Source: Halorubrum ruber (lineage in GTDB: Archaea; Halobacteriota; Halobacteria; Halobacteriales; Haloferacaceae). From it: a DNA stretch of 64,000 bases. Positions 16,291 through 23,856 of the stretch are shown piece after piece. The stretch is taken from assembly GCF_018228765.1 (NCBI RefSeq), contig NZ_CP073695.1, positions 992,001 through 1,056,000 on the forward strand. The letters are read 5' to 3'. Position 1 is the first letter of the stretch, and the number at the start of each line of letters is the position of its first letter. The notes under the pieces were generated by a model. The model worked only from the letters and a program-made list of their open reading frames with translations. It did not search any database and was not told the origin of the DNA. The position numbers were made by a program, and so were the translations under genes.

Positions 16291-17622
16291 ATGGAACGGA
16301 CGCGACGGACGCTTCTGGGCGTCGGCGCCGCCCTCGTCGGGACCGCCGGGTGTCTCGGCGTCGAGGGCGTCGAGTACCCCGACGACCCGGAGGACGCCGA
16401 CGCGCCGGGCGACGGGGACGACCCTGACGGCGACCCGCCCGGAGACGCCCCTCCCGACGACCCGCCAGAGCAGACCGACGGCGACCCGCCGGCGGTGAAC
16501 GCCGCGCTCGCGGACGCGACCCGCGCGGTCGTCGACGACGCGGTGTGGTTCGCGACGGAGTACCCGGAGGCTGTCGCGACCTACCGCGACGCGGTCGCCG
16601 ACGCGGTCGCGAACGTCCGGTCGGTCCGCGCGACCGTCGACGAGGAGGCTGAAATCACGGCCGAACAGGTCGACGCGGTCGCGGCCGCGGGCGAGACCGC
16701 CGCCGACCGCGCGGCCGAGGCCCTCGAACCGCACTTCTCGCCCGGCCCCCGGATCCGCGCCCGGGTCGACCGCCACGTCGGGGTCCTCCGAGACTTCGCT
16801 CCCCGGGACGACGTCGACCGCGCGCTGGAGGAACTCGACCGGATGCGTACCGACCTCGCCAGCATTGGTACTTCCATCTACGTCGAGGAGGAGTTCTCTC
16901 GAAACCCGATTCACAACCGGCTGTTCCGCCGGCTGCTGGCGCCGCTGCCGCCGGACGACCCCGAGCGCGGCCGCGTCACGGGCGGGACGCTCGTCGAGAT
17001 CGCCGTCGCGAGCCGCGGCTTCTCGACGTTCGCGCACCGGCCGTACGACCGCGACGAGGTCGACCGCGACCGGATCCCGCGGATCTACGGCGACGCGTTC
17101 GCCTCCGAGCGACAACGAGAACTGCGCGCTCGCCTCGGCCCGATCCCCCAGCCGGAAGACCGCGTCGAGGAGCTGTTCGTCGCGTTCGCGGACCGCCCGC
17201 CGCTGGGGAACCGCCGTCGAGAGGCGTTCGAGGACTGGGCCCGCGAACTCGACGGTGTCCCCGTCCACGTTCAGCGATACCCGGACGCCGAGACCGCCGC
17301 GGCGCGGCTGTCCGCAGCGCTTGACGAGGGCGCGACGGAGGGCCGCGCGCCGATCGACCCCGAGGCGACCCTGGCCGGCTCCGACTTCAGCGGGAACGCC
17401 TCAACGGAGGAGGACGGTTCCGAGACCGACGCCGGCCCGACCGCCTGGTACCGGTTCTACCACCGCGAGGCGGAGGGCGAACGGTACGGCTTCGACGAGC
17501 ACGCCGGCGTCCAGTACGGCTACCTCGTCCGGGCGGGGAGTTCCTGCTCGCGACCGGCTTCTCCGGCGACGCCTGGGAGGAGCGGGTCGGCTGGCACGGC
17601 CGATTACGGCACGGGTGGGTGA
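16291..17622 (+). CDS. Haloarchaeal lipoprotein, C-terminal frameshift
   Basis: 443 aa as read. The N-terminus (MERTRRTLLGVGAALVGTAGC) has twin arginines, a short hydrophobic stretch and a Cys-lipobox, so it should be exported by Tat and lipid-anchored. A Pro/Asp-rich linker (28-65) is followed by a helical region and an alpha/beta domain that I cannot assign. The last 30 residues as read are Ser/Pro/Gly junk; one more G in GGGG at 17535-17538 would instead give a natural end (EFLLATGFSGDAWEERVGW) stopping at 17631-17633, overlapping the next gene's GTG. A TTTAAG about 30 nt before the ATG supports this start. Confidence 0.75.
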   Translation: MERTRRTLLGVGAALVGTAGCLGVEGVEYPDDPEDADAPGDGDDPDGDPPGDAPPDDPPEQTDGDPPAVNAALADATRAVVDDAVWFATEYPEAVATYRDAVADAVANVRSVRATVDEEAEITAEQVDAVAAAGETAADRAAEALEPHFSPGPRIRARVDRHVGVLRDFAPRDDVDRALEELDRMRTDLASIGTSIYVEEEFSRNPIHNRLFRRLLAPLPPDDPERGRVTGGTLVEIAVASRGFSTFAHRPYDRDEVDRDRIPRIYGDAFASERQRELRARLGPIPQPEDRVEELFVAFADRPPLGNRRREAFEDWARELDGVPVHVQRYPDAETAAARLSAALDEGATEGRAPIDPEATLAGSDFSGNASTEEDGSETDAGPTAWYRFYHREAEGERYGFDEHAGVQYGYLVRAGSSCSRPASPATPGRSGSAGTADYGTGG

Positions 17623-17629
17623 CCGGCGC

Positions 17630-18091
17630 GTGAACGCCAACCAGATCGGTCTCGTGGCCGCGGTGTTCGCCCTCGTCGGCGCCGGCGTCGGTATCGTCGG
17701 CGCGGCCGCGACGGGCTGGGCGGAGGCGGCGCTCGCGACCGCAGCGACCGGCGAGACCGCGCGGTTCGGCCCGGTGTTCGTCGCGCAGTCGTACCTCGCC
17801 GCGACCGCGACCGTCCTCGTCTCCGCCGTCCCGCTGGCCGGCGTCCTCGGGGTCCTCGTCGGCTCGCGCTCCCGCAGCGTCTCCGCCGCGGCGACGACCT
17901 GTGGGCTCGGGACCGGCCTCGGCGCGCTGGCGTACGGGCTGATCGCGGTCACGGTGATCGTCGTCTCGCAGGGCGACGCCGCGACGCAGGCGCACGGGCT
18001 CGCGGACGCGGCCCTGCCGACGCTCGCGACCGCGTTCGTCGCCGGCGCCGTCGGCGCATCGACCGGCGTTCTCGGGACGGTGATGCGATGA
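17630..18091 (+). CDS. Small membrane protein, four predicted helices
   Basis: 153 aa with four hydrophobic segments (about 5-27, 45-75, 85-110, 125-150) joined by short loops; Ala/Val/Gly-rich. It starts with GTG and the preceding lipoprotein's corrected stop overlaps it as GTGA; its own stop overlaps the next lipoprotein's ATG as ATGA. So three genes form a tightly coupled membrane-associated operon. No family recognised. Confidence 0.7.
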   Translation: MNANQIGLVAAVFALVGAGVGIVGAAATGWAEAALATAATGETARFGPVFVAQSYLAATATVLVSAVPLAGVLGVLVGSRSRSVSAAATTCGLGTGLGALAYGLIAVTVIVVSQGDAATQAHGLADAALPTLATAFVAGAVGASTGVLGTVMR

Positions 18092-18729
18092 CCGCCGACC
18101 GAGACGGACCGGAGTCCGACCGCGCCGACCGTCCCGACAGACCGATCCGACGCGCGTCGCGGCGGGGCGTCCTCGCGGTCGGCGCAGTCGGCCTGCTCGC
18201 CGGCTGCCTGGTGACATCGGAGGAGGAGGGAGGACCCGACACCCGACAGACGGACGACGGAGCGAACGAAAGTGATACAGGAGATGACGACGGCGACGGG
18301 AGCGGATCGGACGGCGGCGCGGGAAGCGACGGAGACGGGTCCGACGGCGAGAGCGAGACGACGCCCGACGAGGTCGGTCCCGACGGATCAGGGCTCGTCG
18401 TCACCGACGCGACAGTCCTGGGAGTGGACGAGGGCGGGGGACGGACGACCGTCCGGGCTCGCTTGACCGTCGAGAACGCGGGACGGTTCGAGTACGGCGT
18501 CGTCGAGTTCCGGGTCGACGCGTACGCGACGCCCGCGGGGACCGACGAGCGCGAGGCGGTCGGGTTCGAGTACGACACCGAGAGGTTCACCGGCGACGAC
18601 CGGTTCGACGGGTCGCGCCCGCGCCGCTTCGACGTGGAGATCACGTTCCCGAGCCGGCGGACCGGTGTCCGCCCCGAACCCGACCGCTACGTCGTCGACG
18701 CGGCCGTCAGGCGCGCGGAACCGATCTGA
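18088..18729 (+). CDS. Haloarchaeal lipoprotein with Ig-like domain
   Basis: 213 aa. An N-terminal charged stretch with RRASRRGVL and then GLLAGC forms a lipobox (Cys at about residue 36), so the protein is probably anchored outside the cell. A Ser/Gly/Asp linker (45-90) precedes a beta-rich domain (about 98-213; LVVTDATVLGV, TVRARLTVENAGRFEYGVVEFRV), reminiscent of FxLYD/CARDB-type folds. Translationally coupled (ATGA) to the membrane protein before it. Function unknown. Confidence 0.75.
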   Translation: MTADRDGPESDRADRPDRPIRRASRRGVLAVGAVGLLAGCLVTSEEEGGPDTRQTDDGANESDTGDDDGDGSGSDGGAGSDGDGSDGESETTPDEVGPDGSGLVVTDATVLGVDEGGGRTTVRARLTVENAGRFEYGVVEFRVDAYATPAGTDEREAVGFEYDTERFTGDDRFDGSRPRRFDVEITFPSRRTGVRPEPDRYVVDAAVRRAEPI

Positions 18730-18820
18730 GGCGGTGCCGGGACTCGCGACCGCGGTCCGCCCGGGAGAGAGACTCGCCGTGATCGCTACCTCTTTATCTG
18801 CGCTCGCGAGCCGTGAACCC

Positions 18821-19813
18821 ATGGAGGGACGGGCGGCGGCGCTCGGCGCCGGGACGGTGTTGAACGCGCTCGCGACCGGCACGGGCGCCGCCTTCGGCAT
18901 CGACGTCGAGACGCGCGCGACGGTCGAACTCGACCCCGCGGCCGACGGGGTCGACGGGGAGATCGCCGAGGACGCCGACGCCGACACCGACCTGATCGAG
19001 CGCTGCGTCGCGCTCACGACCGAACGCTGGGGCGACGGCGAGGGCGGTCGCGTCCGGACCGACAGCGACGTGCCGCTGGCGGCCGGGCTCAAAAGCTCCA
19101 GCGCGGCCGCGAACGCGACCGTCCTCGCGACCTGCGACGCGCTCGGGCTCGCGGTCGGCGACGGCGGCCGCGCAAGTGACGACGCGGTCGGCGACGGCGG
19201 CCGCGCAAGTGACGACGCGGTCGGCGACGACGGCCGCGCAACTGACGACGCGGTCGGCGACGACCCGGACGGCCCCGCGGTCGACGTCACCCGCCTGGAG
19301 GCCTGCCGGCTCGGCGTGCGCGCGGCCCGCGAGGCCGGCGTCACCGTCACGGGCGCGTTCGACGACGCGACCGCGTCGATGCTCGGCGGCGTCACCGTCA
19401 CCGACAACGACGCGGACGAACTGCGCGCGCGAGAGACCATCGACTGGAACGTGCTCGTCTGGACGCCGCCGGAGCGGGCGTACTCGGCCGACGCCGACGT
19501 GGCGCGCTGTCGGGCCGTGGCGCCGATGGCCAACCTCGTCGCCGACCTCGCGCTCGACGGCCGGTACGGCGAGGCGATGACGGTGAACGGGCTGGCGTTC
19601 TCGGCCGCGCTCGGCTTCGACGCCGACCCCGCGGTCGAGGCGATGCCGCACGCGACCGCGGTGTCGCTGTCGGGTACCGGCCCGAGCGTCGTCGCCGTCG
19701 CGGACCCAAACGACCCCGAGACCGACCTCGACGCGGTCGCCGACGCGTGGGGCGACCGCCCCGGAACGCTGCGTCGAACGACAACCAGAAACGACGGCGC
19801 GGCCGTCGAGTGA
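18821..19813 (+). CDS. aroK: Archaeal shikimate kinase (GHMP family)
   Basis: Phosphorylates shikimate at the fifth step of the chorismate pathway; archaea use a GHMP-type kinase unrelated to bacterial AroK. 330 aa. The ATP-binding motif is PLAAGLKSSSAAANA (85-99) and the C-terminal GHMP motif is SLSGTGPSVVAV. Residues 113-145 are three 11-residue tandem units (GDGGRASDDAV type) encoded by a 33-bp repeat, an insertion next to the ATP site. TCTTTATC about 28 nt before the ATG supports a leaderless start. The chorismate mutase gene follows. Confidence 0.92.
   Translation: MEGRAAALGAGTVLNALATGTGAAFGIDVETRATVELDPAADGVDGEIAEDADADTDLIERCVALTTERWGDGEGGRVRTDSDVPLAAGLKSSSAAANATVLATCDALGLAVGDGGRASDDAVGDGGRASDDAVGDDGRATDDAVGDDPDGPAVDVTRLEACRLGVRAAREAGVTVTGAFDDATASMLGGVTVTDNDADELRARETIDWNVLVWTPPERAYSADADVARCRAVAPMANLVADLALDGRYGEAMTVNGLAFSAALGFDADPAVEAMPHATAVSLSGTGPSVVAVADPNDPETDLDAVADAWGDRPGTLRRTTTRNDGAAVE
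19157..19255 (+). repeat. 33-bp tandem repeat inside aroK, 3 copies
   Basis: Units at 19157-19189, 19190-19222 and 19223-19255, in frame, each coding for 11 residues of the GDGGRASDDAV type. The first two are identical at the DNA level, the third differs by a few bases, so the expansion is recent. Confidence 0.85.
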
Positions 19814-19854
19814 GCACCCATGAGCGGATCACCGACCGACCCCACCACCTACCA

Positions 19855-20148
19855 ATGAGCGACACACCCAACACCGAGGACCGAAGCCTCGACGAACTGC
19901 GACGCGAGATCGAGGACATCGACCGCGAGATAGTCGAACTGATCGCCCGCCGGACGTACGTCGCCGACACGGTCGCGGCCGTGAAAGACGAACGCGACCT
20001 CCCGACAACCGACGAGGGACAGGAGGAGCGCGTGATGGAGCGCGCCGGCGAAAACGCCGAGCGCTTCGACGTGGACGCCAACCTCGTGAAGGCGATTTTT
20101 CGCCTGCTGATCGAGTTGAACAAGGTAGAACAGCGCGAGAGCCGGTAG
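19855..20148 (+). CDS. Chorismate mutase (AroQ type)
   Basis: Rearranges chorismate to prephenate for phenylalanine and tyrosine. 97 aa with the all-helical AroQ layout: LDELRREIEDIDREIVELIARR (about 11-32) holds the first active-site Arg and the ARR motif, followed by VAAVKDERDLP with the catalytic Lys, and a last helix FRLLIELNKVEQRESR. Downstream of aroK in what looks like an aromatic pathway pair. Its last residues exist twice in the window: a diverged copy of the end lies at about 20855-20884, beyond the toxin-antitoxin genes. Confidence 0.9.
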   Translation: MSDTPNTEDRSLDELRREIEDIDREIVELIARRTYVADTVAAVKDERDLPTTDEGQEERVMERAGENAERFDVDANLVKAIFRLLIELNKVEQRESR

Positions 20149-20149
20149 C

Positions 20150-20503
20150 TCAGTCGAGGTCGAGACTCAGTTTTAGTGCCTCGTCGACGTCAGCCATCGT
20201 GGGTCCGTCGAGTGAACCGACGACCGAGTGAATCCGTTTCGGAACCGAAACGGTTCGGATCTGGTCGAGCCGAATTGACGAGTCCGTTTCGAGCGGTGAC
20301 CCGTCCGCCTCGACGAACACCTCGAACGGATACTCGCGGTAGGTGCCCGTGACGGGCGCGATGATGGTCGTGCTGGAGTTTCGGTTTCCGATATCGTTTT
20401 GAACGACCACGGCCGGCCGCGTCTTCTTCATCTCGTGTCCTTCGGCGGGGTCAAGCCGAACGATTACCACGTCGCCCCGTCGCACGTCCGTGCCGTCACT
20501 CAT
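20150..20503 (-). CDS. MazF/PemK family endoribonuclease toxin
   Basis: 117 aa. The SH3-like barrel toxin fold is recognisable from RRGDVVIVRLDPAEGHEMKK, the strand-loop TRPAVVVQND (with the usual KTRPAVV motif), and IIAPVTGTYREYPFEV. MazF proteins cut mRNA at specific sites; the cleavage site here is unknown. Its start overlaps the antitoxin stop by 8 nt and its stop is 1 nt from the convergent chorismate mutase stop. Codon choice is less GC-biased than in flanking genes (for example GTTTCG and GAATCC runs), which suggests acquisition. Confidence 0.88.
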   Translation of the reverse strand: MSDGTDVRRGDVVIVRLDPAEGHEMKKTRPAVVVQNDIGNRNSSTTIIAPVTGTYREYPFEVFVEADGSPLETDSSIRLDQIRTVSVPKRIHSVVGSLDGPTMADVDEALKLSLDLD

Positions 20504-20732
20504 CGAGGCCTTCCCACGCTTCGTCGGACGTTCCGCTCCATTCCTCGGTGAGCGTCTCCGCGCTCTCGGAGGCCTCCCGATAGGCTGCTGCCAGCTCGTC
20601 GTCGTCCGGCCGGTCGGACTCGACCTCGACGACGGCGACGGTCACGCGCTTGTTCGCGTACTCGGTGCCGAGATACACTCGACCCCGGTCGTCCGCCTCG
20701 CTCGTCTTGAGGTCTGTCGCGTCGACTTTCAT
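20496..20732 (-). CDS. Antitoxin partner of MazF, AbrB-like
   Basis: 78 aa. The N-terminal half (MKVDATDLKTSEADDRGRVYLG) resembles a swapped-hairpin AbrB/MazE DNA-binding domain, and the acidic C-terminus (about 40-78) would bind the toxin and be prone to proteolysis. The first gene of a two-gene operon; overlap with mazF suggests coupled translation. The ATG at 20732 is chosen because it gives a natural start of the DNA-binding domain; the frame is open 17 codons upstream. Upstream DNA is AT-rich, with TATGTATT-like sequence near 20759-20766. Confidence 0.78.
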   Translation of the reverse strand: MKVDATDLKTSEADDRGRVYLGTEYANKRVTVAVVEVESDRPDDDELAAAYREASESAETLTEEWSGTSDEAWEGLDE

Positions 20733-20826
20733 CGAGGAATGGCACGGACCCGCTGCTAATATGTATTGCCCACTATTACCCACGGACCTCTCGTAGAAGT
20801 TGCAGAAGATATTATTTATTTCAGAT

Positions 20827-20947
20827 ATCTGAACAAAGTGGAGCAGCGGGAAAACCGGGAGGGCGGGAACGCTCTCACACCCCCGTCGACGCCCAGCGGA
20901 GGGCTGCTGTCGGGACTCTCGGACGGTCGGTCGGCGAAAGAATGAGG
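20827..20947 (+). pseudogene. Displaced copy of the chorismate mutase 3' end
   Basis: In one frame 20827-20884 reads about IYFRYLNKVEQRENR before running on; the segment at 20855-20884 aligns with the last ten codons of chorismate mutase (LNKVEQRESR at 20116-20145). The differences are mainly at third codon positions, so it is a diverged homologue rather than a recent duplication. It has no start codon of its own. It marks the former 3' end of the gene or of a related gene before the toxin-antitoxin cassette arrived. Confidence 0.6.
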
Positions 20948-20996
20948 GACGCGGCCGGCGTGCGGATCGCCGCGACCGCTTCGCGGACGCGCTCTC

Positions 20997-21143
20997 TTAC
21001 GTGTCGTCGCTCGGGCTGAACACCGATCGCGCGGTCGACAGCGCCTCCGGAACGGCCTCCTTCGGTGGGTCGACCCACGGCGAGCGGACGGTTTTCTCCA
21101 CGATTCGGTCAGGGGGAGAGTCCCCGGTGGTCTCGGTTCCCAT
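20997..21143 (-). CDS. Possible small protein, 48 aa
   Basis: ATG at 21143 opens MGTETTGDSPPDRIVEKTVR and ends FSPSDDT. Codon use is haloarchaeal and the composition (acidic, Pro-rich) is plausible, and it is the best coding candidate in the otherwise empty 20.95-21.3 kb gap. No TATA is obvious and I know no homologue; it could be chance. Confidence 0.35.
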   Translation of the reverse strand: MGTETTGDSPPDRIVEKTVRSPWVDPPKEAVPEALSTARSVFSPSDDT

Positions 21144-21321
21144 TGTGAGTTCGTGGTCGGCTCCGACGGCCCGACACGAACGTCTCGCGGGCCCTCGGCG
21201 GCACGTTGCGTCGCCCGATCCGGCGTGGGGGAGTTCGGTTCCTCGCTGAAACCGTTGGCGGTCGAGCGCCGACGGTTTCGTTACGCTTTACACTCGCCCA
21301 TACTGAGCCGCGGGCAACTAC

Positions 21322-22286
21322 GTGGTGTCGGTGCTACTTCTGACCGGCGCGTTCGTCGTCTCGTTCGCCGTCGCGGCCGTAACCGGCGCGAGCAGCGTCT
21401 CCGTCTCCATGGCGCCGGCGGTCGGGGCCAACTCGACGGGGGTGCTCCGGGGCGCGTTCCTCGTCGGACTCGTCGGGTTCGTCGGCGCCGTGGCCCAGGG
21501 CACGGCGGTGACGCGGGGGTCGGGACCGAGATCGTCTCCGGACCTGTCTCCTTCGAGATGGGGACGATCGCTCTGATCGTCATCGGGCTGTACGTCGGCC
21601 TCGGGATCTACTTCGAACACTCGATCCCCGTCGCGTTCTCGACCTTCGGCGCGATCGCCGGGGTCGGGCTGGCGGCGGGATACAGCCCGAACCTCGACTA
21701 CTGGTCGCTCACTGTCACCTCGTGGATCGCCTCCGGTATCGCCGCCGTGTTCGTCGCGTACGGACTGGTCACCCTCATTCGTCGGTATGTGCCGGTGTCG
21801 GACCGGATGGACCGCTGGGTCGAGAACGCGGTCCTATTCGGCGGGATCGTGTTCTCGTTCATCGGCGGTGGCAGTCAGGTGGGGCTGGCGGTGGGGCCGC
21901 TCGTCGGGACCGTCAGCGACCTCGGCGTCGGGATCCTGCCGCTGATCGCCTTTGGGGGACTCGGCATCATGGTAGGTGCGTGGACGAAGAGCCCCGTCAT
22001 GCTCCAGGCCGTCGGGCGACAGTACGCCAGCCTTGGCCAGCGGACCTCGCTCGCAGTGCTTCTGACCGCGATCCCGATGGTTCAGATCATCGCCAACACG
22101 CTCGGCGTGCCGATCTCGTACAACCACATCATCATCAACAGCATCGCCGGCTGCGGGTTCGCCGGCGCGGGCGCCGGCGTCGACACGCGCAAGTACGCCG
22201 GAACGCTCGTGAGCTGGCTGCTGACGCTGCTGGGATCGACGGGAACGGCGTACCTGCTGTACATCGCGAGCCAACACGTCCGGTAG
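21322..22286 (+). pseudogene. Inorganic phosphate transporter (PiT family), single frameshift
   Basis: A Pi permease of the membrane. The first frame (GTG 21322 or 21325) reads LLLTGAFVVSFAVAAVTGAS to AVAQGTAVTRG; the family continues in another frame with VGTEIVSGPVSFEMGTIAL to the stop at 22286. The break is in GGGGG 21515-21519; one extra G restores 321 aa with about ten helices. Both PiT signatures are present: the N-terminal GANS-containing repeat (MAPAVGANSTGVLRGAF) and the C-terminal counterpart (SIAGCGFAGAG). Probably intact in the organism if the indel is an error; otherwise a recently broken gene. Confidence 0.8.
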
Positions 22287-22351
22287 CGCCGACCGGAGAC
22301 GAAATCGAACAGTTGGTCGTTTCGCGTCCGACGACCCACGCGGACGGCGGG

Positions 22352-22747
22352 CTACTCGTCGCCGTCGCGGATCAGCATCACCTTCACCCGGCGAACGGCG
22401 TCGAAGTCGCGGAGCCGGTACGTCAGTTCGCGGACGCGCGCTGCGTCTCCGCGGCAGAACAGCGATTCGAGACACCACTCGCCCTGATGGGTGTGGCTCG
22501 TGTTGAGGATCACGTCCTGGTACTCGTGTTGGGCGCCGTGAAGCTCCCGGATGACGTCGTGGTGGCGGTAGTCGAAGCCGACGAGCGCGACGACCTCGCC
22601 CGAGGTGTCTTCGAGCCGCGAGTGCGACTCGACGAACTCCAGCATCGCCTCCCGCACCGCCCGCGAGCGGTTCTCGATCCCCTCGTCTCGCCACACGCGG
22701 TCGAACTCCGCGACCAGCTCGTCGGGGATGTTGAAACTCGTTCTCAT
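22352..22747 (-). CDS. nikR: Nickel-responsive regulator NikR
   Basis: 131 aa. An N-terminal ribbon-helix-helix (MRTSFNIPDELVAEFDRVW, residues 1-45) for DNA binding is followed by an ACT-like tetramerisation domain with nickel ligands in the usual order: His74, His85 and His87 (NTSHTHQGEWCLE) and Cys92. It represses nickel uptake or regulates nickel genes when metal is bound. It is divergent from a His-rich NicO-type transporter with 104 nt between them, so that gene is its probable target. I could not find a convincing NikR-type operator by eye. Confidence 0.93.
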   Translation of the reverse strand: MRTSFNIPDELVAEFDRVWRDEGIENRSRAVREAMLEFVESHSRLEDTSGEVVALVGFDYRHHDVIRELHGAQHEYQDVILNTSHTHQGEWCLESLFCRGDAARVRELTYRLRDFDAVRRVKVMLIRDGDE

Positions 22748-22851
22748 TAGCCCGCCTTCGGACCCGGGGACACAAGAGGCTCCGTATTACGATCCCTCCG
22801 GTTCGGTACTAACAACCGCTAAACGGCCCCGTTCCCGACCCTCGAACAACG

Positions 22852-23766
22852 ATGCTCCCAAGCGAACTGTTCGGGCCGCTCGCGGGCGCGGTCCTCCTCG
22901 GCGCGGTCCACGGTATCGAACCGGGGCACGGTTGGCCGGTCGCGGCCTCCTACGCGCTCGATCAGACCAACAAGTGGCTGTACGGGTTCACGGCGAGTCT
23001 AATCATCGGTTTGGGCCACCTCGTCAGCAGCATCGCGATGGTTGCTGTCTTCTTCTACGCGAAGAGCTACTTCGATCTCACGCAGGTCAACGAACCGATC
23101 ACGGTGCTCGGCGGCGTCCAGATCGGCGGGCCGGTCAGCCTCGTGGCCGGCGCCCTGCTGATCGGGCTCGGCGTCCGCGAGTACCGCCACGGCCACTCTC
23201 ACGGGACTCCCGGCGAGGCGCACGACCACGACTCGGAAGGGAGTCACGGTCACCACGACGGGCATGACCATCACGACCACGGCCATGACGGGCACGACCA
23301 CCGCGACCACAGCCGTGACGGGCATAATCATCACGACCACCGCCATGACGGACACGAACACCACGACCACAACCATTCACACGACCACGACGGCTCCGAC
23401 GGACGCCTCGCCCGCCTGAAGAGCGCTCTCCCGTTCGTCGGCGGCCACTCCCACTTGCACGGGAGCTTCGACGAGAGCGCCGACCGGGGCCTCCTCGGCA
23501 TCGCGTGGTTCGCGTTCGTCCTCGGGTTCGCCCACGAGGAGGAGTTCGAGATCATCGCGCTGTGCGCCGGGTCGAGCTACTGCCTCGAGCTGATGAGCGC
23601 CTACGCGCTCACCGTCATCGCGGGCATCGTCGGACTCACCATGCTGCTCATCGCGGGCTACCACCGCTCCAGAGAGCGCGTCGAGCGGTTCACGCCGTAC
23701 CTCCCGGCGTTCTCCGCGGCGGTCCTCGTCCTCATGGGAGTCGGGTTCCTCGCCGGGCTGTTCTGA
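22852..23766 (+). CDS. Nickel/cobalt transporter, NicO/RcnA-like with His-rich loop
   Basis: 304 aa membrane protein. Helix 1 holds GAVHGIEPGHGW, matching the H-x4-D/E-P-x-H signature seen in NiCoT and RcnA-type carriers. After three helices a cytoplasmic or external loop (about 113-183) has dozens of His and Asp residues (HDHHDHGHDGHDH-type), a metal-binding sink. The second half starts with FAFVLGFAHEEEFEIIALCAG and has three more helices. Direction (export or import) cannot be told from sequence. Paired with nikR. TAAAC at 22818-22823, about 30 nt before the ATG, is the likely TATA element. Confidence 0.88.
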   Translation: MLPSELFGPLAGAVLLGAVHGIEPGHGWPVAASYALDQTNKWLYGFTASLIIGLGHLVSSIAMVAVFFYAKSYFDLTQVNEPITVLGGVQIGGPVSLVAGALLIGLGVREYRHGHSHGTPGEAHDHDSEGSHGHHDGHDHHDHGHDGHDHRDHSRDGHNHHDHRHDGHEHHDHNHSHDHDGSDGRLARLKSALPFVGGHSHLHGSFDESADRGLLGIAWFAFVLGFAHEEEFEIIALCAGSSYCLELMSAYALTVIAGIVGLTMLLIAGYHRSRERVERFTPYLPAFSAAVLVLMGVGFLAGLF

Positions 23767-23856
23767 CCCACAGCCGCGCGCCCCGGCGCGCCGCTCCCTT
23801 CGCCGCCCCCTTCGCCGACGCGTAGCTTTAATTCGGACGACGGTGTGCGGGTAGCC

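Noticed and set aside
15633..17268. Upstream extension of the DUF5796 frame to 17268
   Set aside because: It is antisense to the lipoprotein gene and has no family similarity.
19820..19858. 12-codon frame (MSGSPTDPTTYQ) between aroK and chorismate mutase, overlapping the latter's start
   Set aside because: Too short, and the ATGA-like overlap is the only feature; aroK to chorismate mutase spacing explains it without a gene.
22748..22851. NikR operator in the nikR-nicO gap
   Set aside because: The partial resemblance between CGTATTAC and GGTACTAAC is a direct rather than inverted relation and does not match the known NikR inverted repeat.
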